A DNA stretch of 64,000 nt. It comes from Tessaracoccus sp. MC1679. Its GTDB lineage: Bacteria; Actinomycetota; Actinomycetes; Propionibacteriales; Propionibacteriaceae. The stretch is taken from positions 124,001 to 188,000 of the forward strand of contig NZ_JACJGB010000003.1 of assembly GCF_014164775.1 (NCBI RefSeq), read 5' to 3'. Under the pieces are notes generated by a model. The model was not told the origin of the DNA. It made no database searches and saw only the letters and a program-made list of their open reading frames with translations. Shown here piece after piece: positions 36,389 to 45,214 of this stretch. Position 1 is the first letter of the stretch; each line of letters starts with the position of its first letter. A program made the translations under genes and the position numbers.

Positions 36389-37380
36389 GCGTAGAGTCTG
36401 CCACCGCCCTCCGACGGCTGAGTGAGGGTCTCTGGGGGGAACTCACCCTCAGGACTCACACTGGTCTCCTCCGGACACCCGGGGCACCGCGTCATGGCAC
36501 CCTTCCATCCGTGCGCGGACAGTGCGGAGGCGAGTTGGGTGGCCACCGCGCAGGGGGTCAGTTCCACGGCCCACCAGCCGTAGCGGAGGGTAACCGCGCC
36601 GAGTTGCAGCGCGTGCTCGTTGTCGCGCCACATGTCCTTCGACCAGTCGGTGTGATCGCGCATCCCGTCAAGCTCGACGATGATCCCCTCATCGTCGTAG
36701 ATGCCATCCATCCGTCCCACGTGTGTGCTCGCCTGCCGTCGGGGTGTGGCGAGGCGGTGAGGCTCCAGCACTCGGGCGTGAAATCTCCACTCGAGGGCGC
36801 TCTCGATGCCGGTGTTCGCATGGGTGAGGAGTTGGGTGAGAACGGGGAGGTGCCCCGTCGAACGCCGCTGCCTCAGGGAGGTCTGCAGGCGTTCGGCAGT
36901 GGTGCGTCGGTTGGCGAGGGCGGATGCGAAGGCGGCGACGGTGGTGGTCTCGTCGCTCTCGTCGGCGAGATCCCACAGGGCCGCCTCTGCGGCAGTCCGA
37001 GGCGGGGTGCCCCTGCCGGCCCGTGGGCCGCGTCGGAAGTCGACGCGCCACTTCGCCACCTGCAGTGCGCCCCGCTGCCTGTCCGTCCACACCGTGAGTG
37101 AGGCCGGAGGATCCCTCAGGAACTTGTGCAGGTAAGCGGCGCCGGCTCCGCTGATGACGGCTGATGCGCCTCCTCGAAGGAGGCCCGCCCAGGCGGCCGA
37201 TTCCCAGGTGGGTGAGTGGATGAGGTAGAGCTTGGGGGCGATGGTTGTCCAGTCTCTCCGGAGGCGCCGCCGGACGTCGTCGCTGACTCCTGCGGCCGTG
37301 AGTTGAGCAGCCGAAAGGACGCCGGCTTGGTGCGCAGCGAGCTGGATGATCGAGGGCGGGATGCTCTGGCGGGGTCGCAT
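36385..37380 (-). CDS. AbiEi-like winged helix plus DUF559 (Vsr-type nuclease fold) protein
   Basis: 331 aa. The N-terminal 90 residues (LAAHQAGVLSAAQLTAAGVS) resemble the winged-helix start of AbiEi-type proteins. The C-terminal half has GRMDGIYDDEGIIVELDGM, then KDMWRDNEHALQLGAVTLRYGWWAV, the pattern of DUF559, whose fold is related to Vsr/PD-(D/E)XK nucleases. Such genes are common and scattered in Actinobacteria; function unknown. No partner toxin gene is adjacent. ATG 37380 has no clear ribosome-binding site. It overlaps lhr by 4 nt. The 35-residue tail includes a Cys pair (RCPGCP). Confidence 0.75.
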   Translation of the reverse strand: MRPRQSIPPSIIQLAAHQAGVLSAAQLTAAGVSDDVRRRLRRDWTTIAPKLYLIHSPTWESAAWAGLLRGGASAVISGAGAAYLHKFLRDPPASLTVWTDRQRGALQVAKWRVDFRRGPRAGRGTPPRTAAEAALWDLADESDETTTVAAFASALANRRTTAERLQTSLRQRRSTGHLPVLTQLLTHANTGIESALEWRFHARVLEPHRLATPRRQASTHVGRMDGIYDDEGIIVELDGMRDHTDWSKDMWRDNEHALQLGAVTLRYGWWAVELTPCAVATQLASALSAHGWKGAMTRCPGCPEETSVSPEGEFPPETLTQPSEGGGRLYA

Positions 37381-37429
37381 CCCGTCAGTGTTGAACCGGA
37401 GGGCTTCGGAGGGAAGCGAATCTCAGGTC

Positions 37430-37461
37430 ACGGACAACACTTCGGGCACAACGGACAACAC
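37430..37461. repeat. Two direct repeats, 21-bp period
   Basis: ACGGACAACAC at 37430-37440 and 37451-37461, identical, two helical turns apart, about 50 nt upstream of the DUF559-like ATG. Operator-like spacing. Confidence 0.5.
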
Positions 37462-37473
37462 CCCTGCGATCGG

Positions 37474-37513
37474 GTGTGAGTCCTGCGGGTGACTACCCCC
37501 ACAGGACTCACAC
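37474..37513 (-). terminator. Terminator hairpin after gnd
   Basis: Twelve-bp perfect arms GTGTGAGTCCTG (37474-37485) and CAGGACTCACAC (37502-37513), extended inward by GGGT/ACCC. It starts 8 nt beyond the gnd stop. Confidence 0.65.
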
Positions 37514-37520
37514 TGGCAGC

Positions 37521-38969
37521 TCAGTGGGCGTCGGTGGCCTCCACCTCCGCACCGTCGGTGGACCAGTTGACGTGGAACGATCCCTCGCGATCCACCCGTC
37601 GATAGGTGTGGGCGCCGAAGTAGTCGCGCAGGCCCTGAGTGAGGGCGGCGTTGAGGCGCGGCGCCCGGGCCTGGTCGTAGTGGGCCAGCGCCGACGAGAA
37701 CCCGGGCACGGGGACACCCGCCCGGACCGCCTCCGCGACCACGGTGCGCCACGCGTCCTGCGCCTCCGCCAGCCCCGCCGCGACCGAGGGCGCCTCCAGC
37801 AGCGTGGCGAGCCGGCCGGCCGCGTACTCGGAGCGGATCCGCTCCAGCAGTTTGGCGCGGATGATGCAGCCGCCACGCCAGATCTTGGCCACCTCGCCCA
37901 CGTTGATCTCCCAGCCGTACTCCTCGGCCGCCATCCGAATCTCGTCGAGCCCCTGGGCGTAGGCGACCACCTTGCTCGCCCACAGCGCCTGGCGGATCTG
38001 TTTGATGAAGGCGGCGCGGTCGTCGACCCCGATGGTGCCGGCCGGGCCGTGCAGCGCGGCCTGCGCCGCCCGTCGCAGCTCGGGCGACGACGAGATGGCC
38101 CGGGCGAACACCGACTCGGCGATGGTGTTGACCGGCGTGCCGAGGGTGAGCGCCGACTGCACCGTCCAGGTGCCGGTGCCCTTCATGCCGGCGGCGTCGA
38201 CGATGACCTCCACCAGGGGACGTCCCGTGGAGTCATCAACCTTGCGCAGGACCTCCGAGGTGATCTCGATGAGGTAGGAGTCCAGGTCCCCCTCGTTCCA
38301 GGTGGCGAACGTGTCCGCCATCTCCTCGTGGCTCATCCCGAGCGCCTTGAGCAGCTCGTAGGCCTCGCCGATGAACTGCATGTCCGCGTATTCGATGCCG
38401 TTGTGCACCATCTTGACGAAGTGGCCCGCGCCGTCGGTGCCGATGTAGGTGCAGCAGGGCTCGCCGTCGACCTTCGCCGAGATCGACTCCAGGATGGGCC
38501 CCAGCGCCGCATAGGACTCCGGGGAGCCGCCCGGCATGATCGAGGGACCCTCGAGCGCCCCCACCTCGCCGCCGGAGATGCCCGCGCCCACGAAGTGCAG
38601 ACCCAGCCCGCGTAGTTTTTCCTCGCGGCGCCTCGTGTCCTCGAAGAACGCGTTGCCGCCGTCGACGACGATGTCGCCGTCCTCCAGAAGCGGGAGGAGG
38701 GAGTCGATCGTGGCGTCCGTGCCCGCGCCCGCCTTGACCATGATGATGATCCGGCGGGGCCGCTCCAGGGAGGCGACGAAGTCCTCCAGTTCGGCGGACG
38801 GGCGGAAGTCGCCCTCGTGACCGTGCTCGGCGATCACGGCATCGGTCTTGGAGGTGGTGCGGTTGTACACCGCCACGCGGTGGCCGTTGCGGGCCAGGTT
38901 CCGCGCGAGATTCGAGCCCATCACCGCCATCCCGATCACGCCGATGTTGGCCGGCTGCGCCTCAGTCAT
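37521..38969 (-). CDS. gnd: 6-phosphogluconate dehydrogenase (decarboxylating)
   Basis: 482 aa, standard for the long dimeric NADP-type enzyme. N-terminal Rossmann motif GVIGMAVMGSNLARNL and NRTTSKTD for NADP; catalytic VGAGISGGEVGALEGPSIMPGG and KMVHNGIEYADMQ; and GMKGTGTWTVQSA in the helical domain. Converts 6-phosphogluconate to ribulose-5-phosphate and CO2 in the pentose phosphate pathway. AAGGGA precedes the ATG by about 6 nt. Single gene, terminated by a hairpin. Confidence 0.97.
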   Translation of the reverse strand: MTEAQPANIGVIGMAVMGSNLARNLARNGHRVAVYNRTTSKTDAVIAEHGHEGDFRPSAELEDFVASLERPRRIIIMVKAGAGTDATIDSLLPLLEDGDIVVDGGNAFFEDTRRREEKLRGLGLHFVGAGISGGEVGALEGPSIMPGGSPESYAALGPILESISAKVDGEPCCTYIGTDGAGHFVKMVHNGIEYADMQFIGEAYELLKALGMSHEEMADTFATWNEGDLDSYLIEITSEVLRKVDDSTGRPLVEVIVDAAGMKGTGTWTVQSALTLGTPVNTIAESVFARAISSSPELRRAAQAALHGPAGTIGVDDRAAFIKQIRQALWASKVVAYAQGLDEIRMAAEEYGWEINVGEVAKIWRGGCIIRAKLLERIRSEYAAGRLATLLEAPSVAAGLAEAQDAWRTVVAEAVRAGVPVPGFSSALAHYDQARAPRLNAALTQGLRDYFGAHTYRRVDREGSFHVNWSTDGAEVEATDAH

Positions 38970-39058
38970 ATCGATCCCTTCGTCAGGAAGTCAGGTTCCC
39001 GACGAGCCTATCTGGCAGGATCGGAGGACGTCCCGGCCCACCAGCGATTGGATCCGCC

Positions 39059-39502
39059 ATGCGCCTCACGACCACACTCTGGTTCGCCACCGAGGCGGAG
39101 CAGGCGGCCGCCCGCTACGTCGAGGTCTTCGGCGGCGCTGCCCCGCAGATCCACCGTGGGCCGGACGGGTCCGCCCTCATGGTGGAGTTCACGGTTCTGG
39201 GCTGCCACTTCACGGCGATGAACGGCGCCCGGGTCGCGCCCAGCGAGGCGATCTCGTTCCAGGTGCCCTGCGACACCCAGGAGCAGATCGACACCTTCTC
39301 CGACGCGCTCATCGGCGAAGCGGGGGAGCAGCAGGCCTGCGGATGGCTTCGCGACCAGTTCGGCATCTCGTGGCAGATCCTGCCCGCGGAACTGCCCACG
39401 CTGATGGCGGACCCGGACTGGGGCCCGCATGTGATGAAGGAGCTCCTCACGATGCGTCGCATCGAGCTGCGCAGGCTGCTGGCCGCCGGCCACGTCGAGT
39501 AG
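39059..39502 (+). CDS. VOC family (PhnB-like) protein
   Basis: 147 aa of the vicinal-oxygen-chelate fold, one beta-alpha-beta-beta-beta set per half: LWFATEAEQAAARYVEVFGG at the start, and GWLRDQFGISWQILP followed by WGPHVMKELLTM typical of the PhnB/YdhR-like group. The group often contains unannotated small enzymes or antibiotic-binding proteins; no metal ligands can be assigned with confidence. Convergent with GH32, 3 nt between stops. Confidence 0.85.
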   Translation: MRLTTTLWFATEAEQAAARYVEVFGGAAPQIHRGPDGSALMVEFTVLGCHFTAMNGARVAPSEAISFQVPCDTQEQIDTFSDALIGEAGEQQACGWLRDQFGISWQILPAELPTLMADPDWGPHVMKELLTMRRIELRRLLAAGHVE

Positions 39503-39505
39503 GGC

Positions 39506-40624
39506 TCAGCGCGTCGGGCCCCCGAGCAGTCCCAGCCCGCCGATCACCTCGATGACCTCATCATCCAGCACCACCTCGACGGCGCGGCCGTCGTGCGGCA
39601 TGCTCGCGGTCAGCGCGGGCGTGGTCAGGCGTAGTTCCTGATCGACCACCTCCAGGCGCACACCGTCGGCCGGCTCCAGCAGCCCCTCGGGTAGCCACGT
39701 GAAGCGTTCGCTCGAGCCCTGAGGGGCATGGCGGTCCAGGTCCGGGTGGGGCGTGACAATCAGCGTGTCGTCGACGACGCTCATCACGTACGGCAGCGAG
39801 AGGCAGCCGGCCCAGCCGTCTCCGCGCACCTCGCGGATCCACGCCATCACGCACGGGCGGCCGTCGGCGTCGCGGAAGACGGTGGGGGCGTAGTAGGTGC
39901 CGTGGGTCAGCCGACCCCAGTTGAGGGCTACGAACCGGCCGCTGGTGAAATCCCCGAGGGCGTACCCGGCGTAGTGCAGGGTGCCGTCCTCCCAGACCGA
40001 GGTGAGCATCACCCACGTCCCGTCCACCTCGAACACCTGGGGGCACTCCCACAGCGCACCCATCCAGGCGCCGTCGGTCTGATCCTTGTGACGGCTGAGC
40101 GCGACGCCGTCGTAGGTCCACGTCTCGCCGTCATGGGAGACATAGCCGTGCATCATCGCGTGGCCCGAGCCGGAGTCAGAGCCCACCAGCATCCGCCAGA
40201 GGTCTCCGTCGCGCAGGACGAAGGGGTCGCGGTAGTCCCTGATCCCGAGTCCCTGGGGTGGCTCAGCCACGACTGCGCCTTTCACCCAGGTGCGCAGGCC
40301 TTGGTCGACGGGGCGGGCGGTCCTGATGGCTGCCAGCCCGAGGACGGGCTCACGGGCCGAGGTGTAGTAGGCGATCAGCCCGCGCTCGTCCTCGACGATG
40401 CAGCCGGTCCAGATCCCCTCGTCGCCGTCGCCCGGCTCCAACGCGGAGCCCACGTAGCGGAGGCTGAACAGGTCCTCGCCGACGGCGTGGCCCCAGTGGA
40501 TGGCCTTGTCCCATTCGGCGGTGGAGGGTGAGTGCTGGTGGAACAGGTGGTAGCCGTCCGGGCGGTGGATGACGCCGTGGGGGTCGTTGAGCCAGCCGTG
40601 CGGGGAGCGGTAGTGCAGCCTCAT
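39506..40624 (-). CDS. GH32 glycoside hydrolase (intracellular beta-fructofuranosidase-like)
   Basis: 372 aa, a short GH32. Nucleophile Asp14 in WLNDPHG, stabiliser motif RDPF near residue 135, and acid/base Glu in WECPQ near 195. There is no signal peptide, so it likely hydrolyses imported sucrose or sucrose-6-phosphate. The C-terminal beta-sandwich is truncated to about 70 residues. ATG 40624 lies 6 nt after a TAGGCT box (leaderless). No PTS or transporter gene adjoins it. Confidence 0.9.
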   Translation of the reverse strand: MRLHYRSPHGWLNDPHGVIHRPDGYHLFHQHSPSTAEWDKAIHWGHAVGEDLFSLRYVGSALEPGDGDEGIWTGCIVEDERGLIAYYTSAREPVLGLAAIRTARPVDQGLRTWVKGAVVAEPPQGLGIRDYRDPFVLRDGDLWRMLVGSDSGSGHAMMHGYVSHDGETWTYDGVALSRHKDQTDGAWMGALWECPQVFEVDGTWVMLTSVWEDGTLHYAGYALGDFTSGRFVALNWGRLTHGTYYAPTVFRDADGRPCVMAWIREVRGDGWAGCLSLPYVMSVVDDTLIVTPHPDLDRHAPQGSSERFTWLPEGLLEPADGVRLEVVDQELRLTTPALTASMPHDGRAVEVVLDDEVIEVIGGLGLLGGPTR

Positions 40625-40630
40625 GCCGCG

Positions 40631-40636
40631 AGCCTA
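40631..40636 (-). promoter_or_regulatory. -10 box for GH32
   Basis: TAGGCT on the minus strand, 6 nt before the ATG. An AT-rich stretch (40660-40720) with two ACAAA repeats 11 bp apart lies just upstream and may bind a regulator. Confidence 0.5.
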
Positions 40637-40745
40637 GGGCGAACCGGCCGGTCCGGGTAGCAAAAAGTCACCTTCACCAACATTGAACAAACCCTAGACA
40701 AAGGCGGCTTTTCGTTGCTGTCCTGATCCTCGGCTGGGCTTGCCC

Positions 40746-40800
40746 GGCAGCCTCCGCGACCCTCCCGAACCCCCCGTCGGGAACGGTCGCGGAGGCTGCC
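40746..40800 (-). terminator. Terminator after the aldo/keto reductase gene
   Basis: Sixteen-bp perfect arms (40746-40761 and 40785-40800, GGCAGCCTCC.../...GGAGGCTGCC) with an inner CCCGA/TCGGG pairing. Starts 22 nt beyond the aldo/keto reductase stop. Confidence 0.8.
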
Positions 40801-40822
40801 TCTGTCTTGGCTGATGCGTTCT

Positions 40823-41860
<1,038 letters not shown>

Positions 41861-41938
41861 CTACGACCCCCGGCTAGGGGGAGGGAGTCTCTGTCAGTAC
41901 CACGCAGGTGCGCCAGGCCGCGTGTCGGTCGGCGTCGC

Positions 41939-41944
41939 TAAGGT
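41939..41944 (+). promoter_or_regulatory. -10 box for hsdM
   Basis: TAAGGT, 7 nt before the GTG start at 41952; supports that start and a leaderless mRNA. Confidence 0.5.
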
Positions 41945-41951
41945 GGCCAGC

Positions 41952-43409
41952 GTGATCACCGGTGAGCTCAAGGGCAAGATCGACCGCGTCTGGGACGCCT
42001 TCTGGTCGGGCGGCATCTCCAACCCGATGGAGGTCATCGAGCAGATCACCTACCTGCTCTTCCTCAAGCGCCTCGACGACGCGCAGACCCTCAAGGAGAA
42101 GAAGGCGAGGCTGTACAGCGCCGAGGTCGATGAGCCGATCTACCGCGAGGAGCAGCAGCACCTGCGCTGGGGTCGCTTCGTCCATGCCGAGGCGGGGGAG
42201 ATGCACCGGGTCGTCGCCGACGAGGTGTTCCCTTTCCTGCGCGGGCTCGGCGACGGCACCACCTATTCGGCCCACATGCGCGACGCCCGCTTCACCATCC
42301 CGACGCCGGCGCTGCTCGCTCGCGTGGTCGAGATGATCGACGGCCTGGAGTTGACGGACCGCGACACCAACGGCGACCTTTACGAGTACCTGCTCTCCAA
42401 GATCGCCAGCGCCGGAGTCAACGGCCAGTTCAGGACTCCCCGCCACATCATCCAGCTGATGGTGGACATGACCGCCCCCACGCCCACCGACGAGATCTGC
42501 GACCCGGCCTGCGGCACCGCTGGCTTCCTCGTGGCGGCCTCAGAGTACCTGCGCGAGCACCACCCCTCGGTGCTCACCGACGCCGAGCAGCGCCGCCACT
42601 TCCACCACTCGATGTTCCACGGCCACGACTTCGACGGCACCATGCTGCGCATCGGCAGCATGAACATGCTGCTGCACGGCATCGAGGCGCCGGACATCCG
42701 CTACCGCGACTCCCTCTCCGAGGGCGCCAGCGCCGACGCCGAGAAGTACTCGCTGATCCTGGCCAACCCGCCGTTCGCCGGCTCGCTGGACTACGAGTCC
42801 ACCGCCAAGGACCTCCAGCGGATCGTCAAGACCAAGAAGACCGAGCTGCTCTTCATGGCGCTGTTCCTCAAGCTGCTCAAGCCCGGCGGCCGCGCCGCCG
42901 TCATCGTGCCCGACGGCGTCCTGTTCGGCTCCTCGAAGGCACACAAGGACCTGCGGGGGGCGCTGGTGGAGGACCAGAAGCTCGACGCCGTGGTCAAGCT
43001 CCCCTCGGGCGTCTTCCGGCCGTATGCAGGGGTGTCGACGGCCATCCTGTTCTTCACGAAGACCGACAGCGGCGGCACGGACGACGTCTGGTTCTACGAC
43101 GTGCGGGCCGACGGGTTCTCGCTCGACGACAAGCGCAACCCCGTCGAGGCCAACGACCTCCCGGACGTGCTGGGGCGCTGGCGGACCCGGACGACGACGG
43201 AGCGCGGGCGCGCCCGCACCGAGCAGTCGTTCCTAGTGCCGAAGGCCGACATCGTCGCCCAGGGCTACGACCTCAGCATCAACCGCTACAAGGAGATCGT
43301 CCACGACAAGGAGGAGCACCGCCCGCCGCTGGAGATCATTGCCGACATCGAGGCGCTGGAGGCGGAGATCACGGCGGGGATAGCCGAGCTGAAGGCGATG
43401 TTGTCGTGA
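41952..43409 (+). CDS. hsdM: Type I restriction-modification DNA methyltransferase subunit
   Basis: 485 aa. The N-terminal bundle begins VITGELKGKIDRVWDAFWSGG, the conserved HsdM start; upstream in-frame codons are not conserved. SAM-binding motif I DPACGTAGF is at residues 184-192 and catalytic NPPF at 272-275, marking an N6-adenine methyltransferase. With HsdS it forms the M2S methylase, and with HsdR the restriction enzyme. GTGA overlap links it to hsdS. The C-terminus ends in a helical HsdS-binding tail. Confidence 0.96.
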   Translation: MITGELKGKIDRVWDAFWSGGISNPMEVIEQITYLLFLKRLDDAQTLKEKKARLYSAEVDEPIYREEQQHLRWGRFVHAEAGEMHRVVADEVFPFLRGLGDGTTYSAHMRDARFTIPTPALLARVVEMIDGLELTDRDTNGDLYEYLLSKIASAGVNGQFRTPRHIIQLMVDMTAPTPTDEICDPACGTAGFLVAASEYLREHHPSVLTDAEQRRHFHHSMFHGHDFDGTMLRIGSMNMLLHGIEAPDIRYRDSLSEGASADAEKYSLILANPPFAGSLDYESTAKDLQRIVKTKKTELLFMALFLKLLKPGGRAAVIVPDGVLFGSSKAHKDLRGALVEDQKLDAVVKLPSGVFRPYAGVSTAILFFTKTDSGGTDDVWFYDVRADGFSLDDKRNPVEANDLPDVLGRWRTRTTTERGRARTEQSFLVPKADIVAQGYDLSINRYKEIVHDKEEHRPPLEIIADIEALEAEITAGIAELKAMLS

Positions 43410-44560
43410 GGATGGTGCCGCTGGGGGAGGTCGTACGGCCGGTCCAATCTTGGAATCCCCGGAGCAGGCCGAACGAGCCCATTGCCTACGTGGACTTGTC
43501 CGCCGTGGACAACCAGACAAAGGCGATCATCGCGCCGACTTCCGTTCTGGGGTGCGATGCGCCCAGCCGGGCGCGGCAACGCTTGAATGCAGGAGACATC
43601 CTGGTGTCTACCGTTCGCCCGAATCTGAACTCGGTTGCTACCGTGCCCAGCAACCTTGACGGCGCCACGGCATCAACAGGATTCACGGTCCTCCGCCCAG
43701 ATGTCGGCCGTGTGGCGGGCAGATACCTGTTCCATTGGGTGCAGGCTCCTCAGTTTGTGGCTGACTTGGTTCGCAAGGCCACGGGCGCTAGCTACCCCGC
43801 CGTCTCGGATCGGATCGTAAAGGAATCCAAGGTACCCCTTCCTGCTTTGGATGAGCAGAGGCGGATCGCGGCGATCCTCGACAAGGCCGACGCGATGCGC
43901 GCCAAGCGCCGCCAGGTCCTCGCGCACCTCGACGCCCTCACCCAGGCGATCTTCCACGACATGTTCGGCGACCCGAACCATTCGCAGGAAACGGAACGGT
44001 TCGGGGATGTTGCCTCGCTTGTCGGAGGCAGAAACTTGGTCGCCGACGATCCTGACGCCCCGAGCGATTTCCGAGTCCTGAAGATCAGCGCTGTCACGTC
44101 CGAGCGGTTCCGCCCTGCAGAGTCGAAACCGCTGCCTCTCGGGTATGTGCCGCCCTCGGAGCACCTCGTCCGGGCCGGTGATTTGTTGATGAGTAGGGCC
44201 AACACCGCGGAGTTGGTGGGAGCAGTGGCGTTGGTCGAGTCAGAGATCGAGCACACGGCGCTGCCTGACAAGATCTGGCGTTTCGTGTGGCTCGATGATC
44301 AGCGAGTACCGCGATTCTACCGGGCCTTGTTTAGGACCCCTTCCATGCGTCGCCGGATCAGCCAGTTGGCGAGCGGAACCGGCGGATCCATGAAGAACAT
44401 CTCCAAGGCCAAGTTGGAGGACCTCCTGCTTCCTTCAGTGCCACTCGGTCGGCAACTCGAGTTCGAGCGAAGGGCTAGGTCTATCCCCACTGCGAGCGCT
44501 GAGCCGCTGGACTCACTCTTCGCCGCGCTCCAGTCCCGCGCCTTCAGAGGGGAGCTCTGA
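43406..44560 (+). CDS. hsdS: Type I restriction-modification specificity subunit
   Basis: 384 aa with two target-recognition domains. TRD1 (about 1-145) ends with LPALDEQRRIAAILDKADAM, the first conserved helix; TRD2 (about 180-345) ends with LPSVPLGRQLEFERRA. Recognition sequence unknown. GTG at 43406 overlaps the hsdM stop; a later ATG at 43412 is possible. Base composition drops in TRD2, as expected for horizontally exchanged TRDs. After it the hsd unit is interrupted by repeats and an HNH gene before hsdR. Confidence 0.93.
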   Translation: MRMVPLGEVVRPVQSWNPRSRPNEPIAYVDLSAVDNQTKAIIAPTSVLGCDAPSRARQRLNAGDILVSTVRPNLNSVATVPSNLDGATASTGFTVLRPDVGRVAGRYLFHWVQAPQFVADLVRKATGASYPAVSDRIVKESKVPLPALDEQRRIAAILDKADAMRAKRRQVLAHLDALTQAIFHDMFGDPNHSQETERFGDVASLVGGRNLVADDPDAPSDFRVLKISAVTSERFRPAESKPLPLGYVPPSEHLVRAGDLLMSRANTAELVGAVALVESEIEHTALPDKIWRFVWLDDQRVPRFYRALFRTPSMRRRISQLASGTGGSMKNISKAKLEDLLLPSVPLGRQLEFERRARSIPTASAEPLDSLFAALQSRAFRGEL

Positions 44561-44747
44561 CGTGGGCGCCCAGCTGCCGGAGCGATGACGCCGGTGTGGG
44601 AGGCTGCCTGGAAGGTGGGCGGAGTGGCGGGAGCCCTTCCGTCCCGTGACGCCAGGACTGAGTAGCGACGGCGGCACCGACCACGGCGGCAAGTGCCGGG
44701 AAGCCGCGGCGAGTGCTGGGGGCCGCGGCGCGTGTCGCCCTCCCGCT

Positions 44748-44851
44748 GGCTGAGGTGCCGCGCAGCGGCCTCGAAGCCTGAGAAACCTGGGCTGACAAGG
44801 TCACTTTCCCGAGGCGTCGAGGCTCGTCGCTGCGCTCCTCGCGCCTCAGCC
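44748..44851. repeat. Inverted-repeat element of about 104 bp
   Basis: Left arm 44748-44774 (GGCTGAGGTGC...CGCAGCG...CCTCGA) and right arm 44817-44851, its near reverse complement with small gaps. The right arm (TCGAGGCTCGTCGCTGCG, CTCCTCGC, GCCTCAGCC) resembles a palindromic intergenic repeat seen widely in high-GC actinobacteria, from memory. Confidence 0.65.
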
Positions 44852-44916
44852 AACGATGCGGAGCCCTCGCCCCGCTCCTTGGCGTGCGTAGGAACCAGGA
44901 CCCGGTGATGCAAGCA

Positions 44917-45104
44917 GTGGCGGGTGGTGGGGGCCGGGCCGGGTTGGCTCGGGCATGTGCGACGAGGACAGGCGCGTCAGCGCCAATTCGAGGAGTCACG
45001 GGCGGGACCGGCCCCCACCAGCCGCCACGACCCGGCCACGGCTGAGCCGTCGAATCACGGGCGGGACCGGCCCCCACCACCCGCCACGACCCGGCCGAGG
45101 CTGC
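44917..45104. repeat. 59-bp tandem repeat with an inverted partial copy
   Basis: Copy A at 44996-45054 and copy B at 45055-45104 share TCACGGGCGGGACCGGCCCC and most of what follows. A 24-bp segment at 44917-44940 is the reverse complement, with one mismatch, of 45064-45087, so a long hairpin can form across 170 bp. Confidence 0.75.
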
Positions 45105-45202
45105 CAGCCTGAGCCGGGTGCGGTGAACCTCCGGAGCGAGATCTTCATAAGAATTCCCCGCCGCCGTCGCACTGGCGGGCGAAAAATGTCAGTGGTCGGT
45201 CA

Positions 45203-45208
45203 TACGGT
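45203..45208 (+). promoter_or_regulatory. -10 box for the HNH gene
   Basis: TACGGT, 6 nt before the ATG at 45215. Confidence 0.45.
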
Positions 45209-45214
45209 GGAACC

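Larger units (their letters stand above)
44561..45202. other. Long non-coding spacer between hsdS and the HNH gene
   Basis: About 640 bp without a convincing gene: very GC-rich, without codon-type periodicity or good starts. It holds two repeat structures (44748-44851 and 44917-45104, listed separately). The first 185 bp show nothing recognisable. Confidence 0.6.

Noticed and set aside
36385-37380. AbiE-type toxin-antitoxin system
   Set aside because: The N-terminus is AbiEi-like, but no AbiEii nucleotidyltransferase is encoded next to it; neighbours are lhr and gnd.
44561-45214. CRISPR-like repeats before the HNH gene
   Set aside because: Only two full tandem copies, no unique spacers of constant length between short repeats, and no cas genes nearby.
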